Source: JBEKHT01 sp050012135 (lineage in GTDB: Bacteria > Chloroflexota > Anaerolineae > Anaerolineales > RBG-16-64-43). Taken from it: a stretch of 31,258 nt of DNA. Both the position numbers and the translations under genes were made by a program. Position 1 is the first letter of the stretch; each line of letters starts with the position of its first letter. The stretch covers positions 1-31,258 of the forward strand of contig JBEKHT010000028.1 of assembly GCA_050012135.1 (NCBI GenBank). Direction: 5' to 3'. Positions 15,641-22,141 of the stretch are shown here, piece after piece. A model generated the notes under the pieces. That model was given only the letters and a program-made list of their open reading frames with translations, had not been told where the DNA came from and did no database searches.

Positions 15641-16513
15641 CTATGTCTCTTGCTCGGCCGCCATCCTTCGAAACTCGGCCTGGCGCTCGGCGTCCGTGAG
15701 GATCGCTTTCCCCCTGGCCCTGCGGTCCTGACCCCATGTCGCGCAGATGTTCTCCGGCGTGGGAAGGTCGCCCTTGTGTCCTCGCCAGTCGTAGCCGTAC
15801 CACCAACCGCTGGCGCCGTAGGCCTCCTGGATCAGTTGCGGCGTTGGACGGATCTCGGCACCTTGGAGGTTCATGGCCGCTTTGAAAAGGCGTCCTTTAT
15901 TGGCCGTGAGGTCCATGCCGCAAACGATCGAGAGTGCTTTTGCAATTGGGTACAGGGGGTCCCCCGCTTGCGGGGGATGAGGGCTCGGCGTTTGCGTAAG
16001 AGGGTTCATACTGGTTGGGGTGGCACGACGTGCTATGTTTCTGGAACGACGTGCTATGTTTCCGGGCGCCAAACTAGGCACGTCGTGCACTGTTTCCAGT
16101 TCTCTCTCCGTTGGTAAACTGGGCACGTCGTGCATGGTTTTCGGGGCTCTAGAGGACAGTCTCAGATCCTGCATCTCGAGGAGTTTTGTCACGTTGAGGG
16201 TGAAGTTCGTAGCGCGGCCACGGCCGCCCCCCCTCTGCGCGACTGCAATCAGCTTGTCCTCCACCAGCCAATGGAGGGCATTCTGGACTGCACGCCGGGA
16301 GGCTCCTGTCTCGATCGCCAGGCGTCTGATTCCGGGATAGGCATGCGTCCCGTCGTCGTGGCAGTGGTTTGCCAGGGCGAGGAGGACGAGTTTCTTGGTC
16401 GAGGTCGAGACTGGAGGGACCGGGGTTTCCCTTTTGGATCCGGGCGCCAGCGGTTGCACTGTGCTCTGAGGCAGTCGCGCCTGGAGGACTGCGTTCAAGA
16501 CCTTGAGGCTCAT
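15641..16513 (-). CDS. Winged-helix replication-type protein (HTH_36-like)
   Basis: This 290-aa protein has a winged-helix domain at residues ~37-107 (KLVLLALANH, then YPGIRRLAIETGASRRAVQN) of the HTH_36 or phage replication protein O N-terminal kind. Residues ~115-155 are basic and contain short repeats (MHDVPSL/VHDVPSL; NIARRS/NIARRA). The C-terminal ~110 residues may contact a helicase or loader. The DNA of the repeat segment carries four iteron-like elements, as in lambda O. ATG 16513 has a G-run before it and overlaps the stop of the 63-aa gene by 4 bp (ATGA). It is the last gene of a four-gene operon. An initiator role for the island is inferred; a plain regulator is the alternative. 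Confidence 0.78.
   Translation of the reverse strand: MSLKVLNAVLQARLPQSTVQPLAPGSKRETPVPPVSTSTKKLVLLALANHCHDDGTHAYPGIRRLAIETGASRRAVQNALHWLVEDKLIAVAQRGGGRGRATNFTLNVTKLLEMQDLRLSSRAPKTMHDVPSLPTERELETVHDVPSLAPGNIARRSRNIARRATPTSMNPLTQTPSPHPPQAGDPLYPIAKALSIVCGMDLTANKGRLFKAAMNLQGAEIRPTPQLIQEAYGASGWWYGYDWRGHKGDLPTPENICATWGQDRRARGKAILTDAERQAEFRRMAAEQET
16022..16144. repeat. Four iteron-like repeats inside the winged-helix gene (candidate origin)
   Basis: Copies start at 16022, 16043, 16077 and 16122. The consensus is GGCACG(A/T)CGTGC followed by a TATGTTT-like tail. Three copies contain the perfect 11-bp palindrome GCACG(A/T)CGTGC. The first two are spaced exactly 21 bp, giving a 7-residue repeat in the encoded protein. 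A CCCCCG-CTTG-CGGGGG hairpin lies nearby at 15961-15976. The conservation is in the DNA pattern across codon phases (the step from copy 2 to copy 3 is 34 bp), so it is not just a protein repeat. Confidence 0.65.
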
Positions 16514-16701
16514 GGAGCCCCCCCTATCCGCAGGCATGGTTCCCCGCAGTGAGGGCAGACAAGATCCTGTCGCACGGAGGCGAACGCATGCGAGCACTTG
16601 AAGCAGACGCAGGGAGGCGGCAAGAGGGGGAGCGCAGATCGCTTGTCCCTCGCGGCGCTTAGGCGCTCGGGGATCGGACCGGCGACGGGGCGGCGGCTCA
16701 T
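16510..16701 (-). CDS. Small zinc-ribbon protein, 63 aa
   Basis: A small protein whose C-terminal half is a four-cysteine zinc ribbon (CFKC...CPHC, with an extra Cys on each side: CVCFKC and CGEPC). The N-terminal half is basic and disordered-looking. ATG 16701 has GGGAGA upstream and overlaps the stop of the 108-aa gene by 4 bp. Its own stop overlaps the winged-helix start by 4 bp. Such ribbons bind DNA, RNA or proteins; its place in the operon suggests an accessory to the replication-type protein. The exact role is not known. Confidence 0.72.
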   Translation of the reverse strand: MSRRPVAGPIPERLSAARDKRSALPLLPPPCVCFKCSHAFASVRQDLVCPHCGEPCLRIGGAP

Positions 16702-17024
16702 GGCACGTCTCCCGGCCGCCACCAGGGCCGGCCTCCCGAGGGGCAGTGGCGGAATTGAGAGGGATCGGTCAGCAGCTCGAGCGGAAGGAGTTGTCCGCAA
16801 GCATCACAGGTCCAGGGGGCCTGCTTGGCCAGAAGACACACCACGCCAGCCTCATCCGGCTTTCGGATGCGGTCAGGGGTCCGGGAGGATAGGGTCGTTT
16901 CCGGCTTGCCGCCGAAGGATTTCCAGGGGGTTGCAACTGGATGTATAATCTGGGGCGAAGACAGGATCTTGTATCCCGTTTTGGCCGCCGGGTTGCCGCT
17001 CGGCGGCGCTTTTTTCTCATCCAT
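16698..17024 (-). CDS. Hypothetical Cys-containing protein, 108 aa
   Basis: The family is not recognised. The C-terminal ~40 residues hold a CDACGQLL knuckle and a later Cys in FRHCPSGG, suggesting a partial or three-Cys/His zinc site. The N-terminal ~65 residues are Pro/Lys/Ser-rich and probably disordered. ATG 17024 overlaps the end of the RHH gene by 8 bp and its stop overlaps the next gene by 4 bp, so it is the second gene of a coupled four-gene operon. A second small zinc protein follows directly. Confidence 0.62.
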   Translation of the reverse strand: MDEKKAPPSGNPAAKTGYKILSSPQIIHPVATPWKSFGGKPETTLSSRTPDRIRKPDEAGVVCLLAKQAPWTCDACGQLLPLELLTDPSQFRHCPSGGRPWWRPGDVP

Positions 17025-17220
17025 CGCTCACCCCCGGCCGCTCCTTGCGCCTGGCGGCCGGCGAGCCCTTCTGAACGCCTCCTGACTCGACGCCCTGGCG
17101 GATCAATCGCCTGACGACCGACCCCCGCGATCGGTCCTCGGCAGCCGCCATCTTCTCGAGGGTCGCAAGCGTGTGTCGGTCGATCCTAAGGCTCAAGAGT
17201 GCGTCCTTGCGGTTGTTCAT
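17017..17220 (-). CDS. Ribbon-helix-helix type small DNA-binding protein
   Basis: A 67-aa protein with the RHH pattern: β-strand DALLSLRID, helix RHTLATLEKMAAAE, turn RSRG and helix SVVRRLIRQGV, then a basic tail. RHH proteins are dimeric repressors found in plasmid and phage copy control and in toxin-antitoxin systems. AGGAG lies ~9 bp before ATG 17220. It is the first gene of the operon, downstream of a clear promoter and a terminator-like hairpin, so it could repress its own operon. No toxin-like partner follows. Confidence 0.78.
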   Translation of the reverse strand: MNNRKDALLSLRIDRHTLATLEKMAAAEDRSRGSVVRRLIRQGVESGGVQKGSPAARRKERPGVSDG

Positions 17221-17246
17221 TTTTTCATCTCCTGAGGACAGGCCCT

Positions 17247-17300
17247 AAAAACAAAAAGCCCACGGCGGATCATCCAATTTGTCAGATGTCCGTCCCGTGG
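17247..17300 (-). terminator. Terminator-like hairpin in the operon leader (possible attenuator)
   Basis: On the minus strand CCACGG..CGGA (from 17300 leftward) pairs with TCCGCCGTGGG (17259-17269), followed by a tract reading TTTTTGTTTTT (17247-17257). It lies between the operon promoter and the first gene, so full transcription of the RHH gene would require read-through. Confidence 0.6.
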
Positions 17301-17381
17301 ACCAAGCGTCACACCTCCCGTATAGGAGCAAGGTATATCACCCGCTGTCTTGAAGTGAGGCTTGGGGATGTGACTGTGCAC

Positions 17382-17411
17382 ATTATATCCTCGGAGTCTA
17401 CTTTTCCGCAA
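17382..17411 (-). promoter_or_regulatory. Promoter of the RHH/replication-type operon
   Basis: On the minus strand TTGCGG (17406-17411), an 18-bp spacer and a perfect TATAAT (17382-17387). Transcription would start near 17375, leaving a leader of about 155 nt that contains the terminator-like hairpin. Confidence 0.68.
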
Positions 17412-17741
17412 GGGGCCCTTTCCTTGCCTGCCCCTGGTCGAGATCTCGTACGTCAGGGCCTCCCTCTTCGGCGGCCGCCCGACCTGCTGATGGTGGGTTG
17501 CCTACGTGGCCGCAAGAGATTGGATCGGGCTCGAGGCTAGGGCGGCGTCCCACAGCTGGCGCTCGGAGTTCCCGAACTCGCTCAACGCGCTTGCTAGGGC
17601 TAGCTGGGCGTTGGTGTCAAACGTCGATCCGTGAGTTGGGTGGAAAAAATGCAGTTGAGGAATGAAACAAGTCGCCCGCCGACTGTCAGACTTGCCCAAG
17701 CTATGGACGGGGGCGCTAGAGTCAAGGTGATCTGTGACCTA
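17412..17741. other. Non-coding gap between restriction operon and RHH operon
   Basis: About 330 bp without a convincing gene. A 65-codon minus-strand frame (17502-17699) has some protein-like composition near its end but starts at a TTG with no ribosome site. It could be a decayed gene. No terminator with a T-run is seen just after the Mod stop. Confidence 0.35.
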
Positions 17742-20549
17742 CTATATCTTAGCGATCTCGTACACTTTTAGCACCTCATCCCCATAGTGATTGATCACCT
17801 TCACGGCAATCTTCCCAGTTGACGGTGGGTCGAAGGGGTATGACTTCGTGGAATACAAGGCTGACCAGGCCGCCTCGTTCACCTCCGCCCGAAGGGCACG
17901 CTTGAGTTGCTCGTACGGCTCGCCTGCCCCGGTGAAGTAGGCGTGGCGCACGAAAAACGACTCATCGTTGTAGTCGCTGTCGATGAACCAGCACGCAATG
18001 TCGTCAGTCGTGTTGGAGCGAATCTCGCCAGTGGTCGGATCGTAGACATCCACCCCTTTGATCTCCACAACCACCTTGCCGTCCCTTCGCCGGTCGATCC
18101 GGACATCGGGCTCGCCGAACACCATGAACAGATTGCCGGCACCGGTCTTCTTCAAGAGCTCGTCCCCCATCTGAAGATCGGGGTTGATGCGGGTCGGAAG
18201 GACCACAAGCTTCCCATAGCGCTTGGCCTCCTCCGAAACGTGCGGATCGAAGGCGAAGCCTGCGACAATCAGCAGGTCGAAGCCGACGCCCTGGACGGCC
18301 TCCTTGGCGGCCTCCTTGACCAGCTCGGCCCCTACCGTGCCATGCTCCGGGCCGATGGCCACGGCGACACGGCGAGCCTTGCCATTCTCGGTGTACTCTC
18401 CCACCCCCTGAATCCACGTTCCGGCATATGGCTCGAGGCGCTCGAACTTCAGGCGCTCTTTCTTGACCGTATTCTGGACACCGGCGGTGCGTAAGTTCTC
18501 TAGGATCAGCGTCTCGAATTGGCCGGGTCCGGTCTGTCGCTCCGCCTCGCGCTCGGTTGCCGGGCGTTCGATGTCGGTGCTGAGCATGCGGTGCGGGGAG
18601 AGGCTCTCGACGGTAAACGGGCCGGCCACCCGGATACGCTTGTAGTCCTCGTACGGCTTGTCATTGAGCAGTTCCACGTCAGCGCGGCGGACAATCGAGG
18701 CGTCGATTTCTGCCTGGCGGTCGCAACGCAGGATCCAGTATTCCTGCAAGAGTGCGGCCCCACCCCCATCCCCTCTCTTTGCAGGTGTGGGGGGAAGCTC
18801 TCTTGGCACCTGCCACTCCTCCCACTTGGCGCTGTAGTGCTCGTTGATCTTCGCCCGCAGGGGCTCGAGCCGCCCCTGGAAGCGCGCGTGAATCTCGTCA
18901 ATCTCCTCGTTATTGGCAATCGACTTCAGTGAGATGTGCGGGACACGCTTGTACACAAACCCGCGCCGGACGTCGCTCTCGGTCCGCGGCAGGGGCGCCG
19001 GCGGTATGTGACCGGACATCTCGGCTTCCTTGATCAGACCGTCTGTCGAGTCTGCAAGCAGGTAGAAAGGAAAGCGGGCGGCCATCAGGCGCGTACGTGC
19101 CAGAGCGATGGCGACGCGTGAGGTGTCGATGGTGATCCAGCGCCGGCCCCATTGCTCGGCGACGTACGCTGTCGTCCCGCTCCCACACGTGGGATCGAGC
19201 ACGAGGTCCCCCGGATCGGTGGTCATCAACACACAGCGCTTCACGGCCTCTGTGGCTGTCTGCACCACGTAGATCTTCGGGTCTGTCCTGCTTTGCACTC
19301 CGCCTATCTCCAGCCAGATATTCGTGGCTGGGAAAACGGGGAGATCTTCAAGGAATCGGACATAGCGTAAAGACTCACCTTCAACGAAGACACGCCCAGC
19401 GCGACAGAGCCTGCGCATTCCGCCAACAGTCGTCTTCCAATGGAGCCCAGCAGGCGGAAGCCAACGTTTTCCGGCGAATTCAATCTCCTGTTCGGAAGTG
19501 AGCAATGCGCCTTGCGACGTCAGCTGATCTGAGGTTGCAAGACGCTCACCGTCATACGCGCTACCCTGAAGAGCCTTGATGGTGTGGAGAGGGCGATACT
19601 TCGAGGCACCCTCATCGCCAGCGGCCTTCTCCATCCAAATGGGCCTGAACTTGAGCGAGCCAGCCGCCTTCGCGTACCAGAGAATGCTGTCTGTGACCGA
19701 AGAGATGTAGTTGCCGGAGAAGCCCGTAGTCTTCGCAAAGGAGATTGTCGACACAGAGTTTTCAGGCCCAAACACCTCGTCGAGCAGTACCCTCACTAGA
19801 TGCACATTCTCGTCACCGATTTGCACGAATAGGCTTCCGGTTTCGCAGAGCATCTCTCGTGCAATGACCAGGCGATCTCGCATGTAGGCCAAGTATGAGT
19901 GAATCCCGAGCCGCCAGGTGTCTCGAAATGCCTTTATCACTTCGGGTTCGCGCGCAGTGTCGCGAGGACTTCCGTCTCTCACGTCCCGTCTCCGCGTGCT
20001 CACCTGCCAGTTCGAGCCAAACTTGATTCCGTAGGGCGGGTCCATGTAGATCATCTGAACCTTGCCCTTCAGCCCTTCCTTCTCAGCCAGCGACGTCATC
20101 ACCAGGAGCGAATCGCCCAGGATCATGCGGTTGGTCCAGGACTGCTCGTGCCGATAGAAGTCGATCAGATCTTGGAAGGAGAGGCCGTTGAAGTCGCCGA
20201 AGAGGGCTACTTGCGATTCGGGTTGTTCGCGTCGGGCCTGGGCCCGCACCTGCTCCACGATGGCCTGCGGGTGAATTTTCTCCTGGATATAGATGGGCAC
20301 GGCAGGGACGGCCAGTGGCTGTCGGTCCTGTTCGTCCTTGCCCTTCCACACCAGCTGCGGGTCGAGGGATGGGTCGCGGGGGTAGAGCAGCATGTGCGGT
20401 GCCTTCTCCTCGTCGGCGACGAAGTCGCGCAATTCCTCCGTCGGGATGTTGGCGCGCTTGACCTTGTGCTTGATGACCTCGACGGGAGTGCGCCTGGCGG
20501 CGGTCTTCCTGCGGGTGGTTGTCTTGTTCGCAGACTTTCCTGACGGCAC
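17742..20549 (-). CDS. Type III-like DNA methyltransferase (Mod), β-class N6-adenine/N4-cytosine
   Basis: The modification subunit of a type III-like restriction system: it methylates the recognition sequence and would specify it for Res. The 935-aa chain has motif IV DPPYG (residues 170-174) before motif I DPTCGSGT (452-459), the β-class order used by Mod enzymes. The segment between them and the long C-terminal part (~475-935) hold the recognition and partner regions. GTG 20549 is chosen because GGAGG lies 6 bp upstream; the longer frame would overlap the preceding gene. It is the last gene of the four-gene operon, 17 bp after the three-Cys gene, whereas Mod normally comes first. It is longer than EcoP1/EcoP15 Mod (~650 aa). 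Confidence 0.92.
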   Translation of the reverse strand: MPSGKSANKTTTRRKTAARRTPVEVIKHKVKRANIPTEELRDFVADEEKAPHMLLYPRDPSLDPQLVWKGKDEQDRQPLAVPAVPIYIQEKIHPQAIVEQVRAQARREQPESQVALFGDFNGLSFQDLIDFYRHEQSWTNRMILGDSLLVMTSLAEKEGLKGKVQMIYMDPPYGIKFGSNWQVSTRRRDVRDGSPRDTAREPEVIKAFRDTWRLGIHSYLAYMRDRLVIAREMLCETGSLFVQIGDENVHLVRVLLDEVFGPENSVSTISFAKTTGFSGNYISSVTDSILWYAKAAGSLKFRPIWMEKAAGDEGASKYRPLHTIKALQGSAYDGERLATSDQLTSQGALLTSEQEIEFAGKRWLPPAGLHWKTTVGGMRRLCRAGRVFVEGESLRYVRFLEDLPVFPATNIWLEIGGVQSRTDPKIYVVQTATEAVKRCVLMTTDPGDLVLDPTCGSGTTAYVAEQWGRRWITIDTSRVAIALARTRLMAARFPFYLLADSTDGLIKEAEMSGHIPPAPLPRTESDVRRGFVYKRVPHISLKSIANNEEIDEIHARFQGRLEPLRAKINEHYSAKWEEWQVPRELPPTPAKRGDGGGAALLQEYWILRCDRQAEIDASIVRRADVELLNDKPYEDYKRIRVAGPFTVESLSPHRMLSTDIERPATEREAERQTGPGQFETLILENLRTAGVQNTVKKERLKFERLEPYAGTWIQGVGEYTENGKARRVAVAIGPEHGTVGAELVKEAAKEAVQGVGFDLLIVAGFAFDPHVSEEAKRYGKLVVLPTRINPDLQMGDELLKKTGAGNLFMVFGEPDVRIDRRRDGKVVVEIKGVDVYDPTTGEIRSNTTDDIACWFIDSDYNDESFFVRHAYFTGAGEPYEQLKRALRAEVNEAAWSALYSTKSYPFDPPSTGKIAVKVINHYGDEVLKVYEIAKI

Positions 20550-20566
20550 AGCGTACCTCCGATGGC

Positions 20567-21301
20567 TTACGGGGCGGCGCTGAGCGCCCGATAGGCGCCA
20601 GGCAACTCGTCCCAGGTGCGTCCGTCCAGCTCGCGTCCGGCGAGCTTCTTGTGTACTCCCCCCCACTGCTTGAAGAAGAAAGGCACGCCGACGCGCTGGC
20701 ACTGGCGGCGGATCTCCACTACCCAGGCCCGATCCATCGAGCGTGCGCCCGGCCCGGACTCACCCCCCACAATCACCCAATCAATGTTGTCCAGATCGAG
20801 TGCCGGCAGGGGTCCGAGCAATGGCTCGAGTGAGAGGAACTTGACGGGAGCGTGCGTACCGCGCAGCTGGTCAATCCGCCCGATGTAGTCGGCGTTCTCG
20901 ACACTCACTCCCATCCACACGTTACCCGGCCAGTCGATGGCTGCGTCAAGCTCCGCCAGCCGGTCGGCGCGCTTCGTCAGGACCTGGAAGGTGTGCCAGT
21001 CGGCCCGGCGCATGACGTCGAAAGTGTGTTGGATGAATGCGACGGGAACACCCTTGTGGAAAAGGTCGCTCATCGAATTGACGAAGATCATCTGCGGCTT
21101 CTTCCAACGCAGGGGCAGCTCGAGCGAGTCTTCATGGAGTGTCAGCCTGAAGCCGTTGGCGTAGTTCGGCTGGCCCATGGCGTGAAGGCGCTTCGCCATC
21201 CTCTCGGCGTAGCAGTGCTTGCAGCCTGGACTGATCTTCGTGCAGCCCGTCAGGGGGTTCCAGGTCGACTCGGTCCACTCGATCGCCGATCTTCTTGCCA
21301 T
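20567..21301 (-). CDS. Three-Cys-motif protein (DUF5131 / phage Gp37-Gp68 family)
   Basis: A 244-aa protein with the conserved start SAIEWTESTWNPLTGCTKI and three cysteines C20, C27 and C30 (C-x6-C-x2-C), which likely bind an iron-sulfur cluster in a radical-SAM-like fold. Other family landmarks are FVNSMSDLFH, LTKR, WMGVSVEN, FLSLEPLLGP, VIVGGESGP and FFFKQWGG. Such proteins occur in phages and mobile elements beside TcmP. ATG 21301 shares its A with the TcmP stop (TGATG), so translation is coupled; the longer frame is a shadow of TcmP. Its chemistry is not known. Its position between Res and Mod suggests a role in defence or in DNA or nucleotide modification. Confidence 0.9.
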   Translation of the reverse strand: MARRSAIEWTESTWNPLTGCTKISPGCKHCYAERMAKRLHAMGQPNYANGFRLTLHEDSLELPLRWKKPQMIFVNSMSDLFHKGVPVAFIQHTFDVMRRADWHTFQVLTKRADRLAELDAAIDWPGNVWMGVSVENADYIGRIDQLRGTHAPVKFLSLEPLLGPLPALDLDNIDWVIVGGESGPGARSMDRAWVVEIRRQCQRVGVPFFFKQWGGVHKKLAGRELDGRTWDELPGAYRALSAAP

Positions 21302-22131
21302 CACACTGCTCCGCGATTGCGGTACCTCTGAAAGGTGTCCTTTACGATCTTGCCAGCCACCGGCTTCTGCGAGGCAAAGAACAGATAGTACACCACAGCG
21401 CCCTTCGAATTCCGCATGGGGATCGGCTCTGGCACCTGATCGAAACCGGCGACAACCTTCAACCTCTCCCGAAATCCGTTTACGACCTTGTCGATAGGTT
21501 CCCTCATTGCCCAGCCGAAAAGGTTGCCCGTTGTGGCGTATGCAAAGTCTCGCCACGATTCGTCCCCCCAGAATGCTGTCATCCGCCGAGACTGCTCAGG
21601 GTCAACACTATCGGGATTAGACCAAAGGACATTGCGATTCATGTCCATTACCGGGAAATTGAGGAACAGCTCCAGGCTGCGCATATGGCCCGCTGCGGCG
21701 ATCACCTCCCAATTCAGATCCAGCCCGTAAGGATCGAGCAGGCATAGCCCCCGTCGGTATTCCTCGTACTTGACCATTGGGAATACGTCCCGAACGAGGA
21801 TCGTGTTGCAGTCGCCTTCAAGGATGTGCACTTCTCTGCGCTCTCCCACGACATCTCTCAGCCGATCCGCCTTCCCGCCGTCCAGGTCAACCAGGAAGAA
21901 CTCGCGGAATGGCGGGACGATGCGCAGAGCATTCAGTGGGCTTCCTGGTACAAGTTCCCCTGTGGAGCGTGAGACGTTGAATCCTGCCCCGGCGAAGCCA
22001 TCGATGTACACGTGCCAGAAACTTGGGTCTCGGACCGCGGAGAGGATTGTTGAATAAGCCTGCGCGTACTTCTGGACGATCTCAAGCTTCAACTCCGACC
22101 AGTACCCAATCTCATCGAATCCCCCCTTCAT
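21301..22131 (-). CDS. tcmP: Three-Cys-motif partner protein TcmP
   Basis: A 276-aa protein of the TcmP family, defined by genomic pairing with three-Cys proteins, as seen here with a 1-bp stop/start overlap. Motifs include YWSELKLEIVQKYAQAYSTI, YIDGFAGAG (residues 42-50, like a SAM-binding motif I) and LCLLDPYGLDLNW (near 129-141, resembling a methyltransferase DPPY motif). This supports a methyltransferase-like Rossmann fold, but the activity is unproven. AGGGGGA lies 5-6 bp before ATG 22131. The gene starts 10 bp after Res. The association with a restriction enzyme argues for a defence-linked role for the pair. Confidence 0.9.
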   Translation of the reverse strand: MKGGFDEIGYWSELKLEIVQKYAQAYSTILSAVRDPSFWHVYIDGFAGAGFNVSRSTGELVPGSPLNALRIVPPFREFFLVDLDGGKADRLRDVVGERREVHILEGDCNTILVRDVFPMVKYEEYRRGLCLLDPYGLDLNWEVIAAAGHMRSLELFLNFPVMDMNRNVLWSNPDSVDPEQSRRMTAFWGDESWRDFAYATTGNLFGWAMREPIDKVVNGFRERLKVVAGFDQVPEPIPMRNSKGAVVYYLFFASQKPVAGKIVKDTFQRYRNRGAV

Positions 22132-22141
22132 GTGGTTCCCC

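Noticed and set aside
16022..16144. CRISPR-like repeat array
   Set aside because: Only four short repeats with irregular spacing (21, 34, 45 bp), inside a coding gene and without cas genes; iterons explain them better.
17502..17699. 65-codon minus-strand frame after the Mod gene
   Set aside because: TTG start without a ribosome site; only the last part looks protein-like. Kept as a possible remnant in the gap note.
19899..20543. 214-codon plus-strand frame opposite the Mod gene
   Set aside because: Fully antisense to a certain gene, with no start signal or domain.
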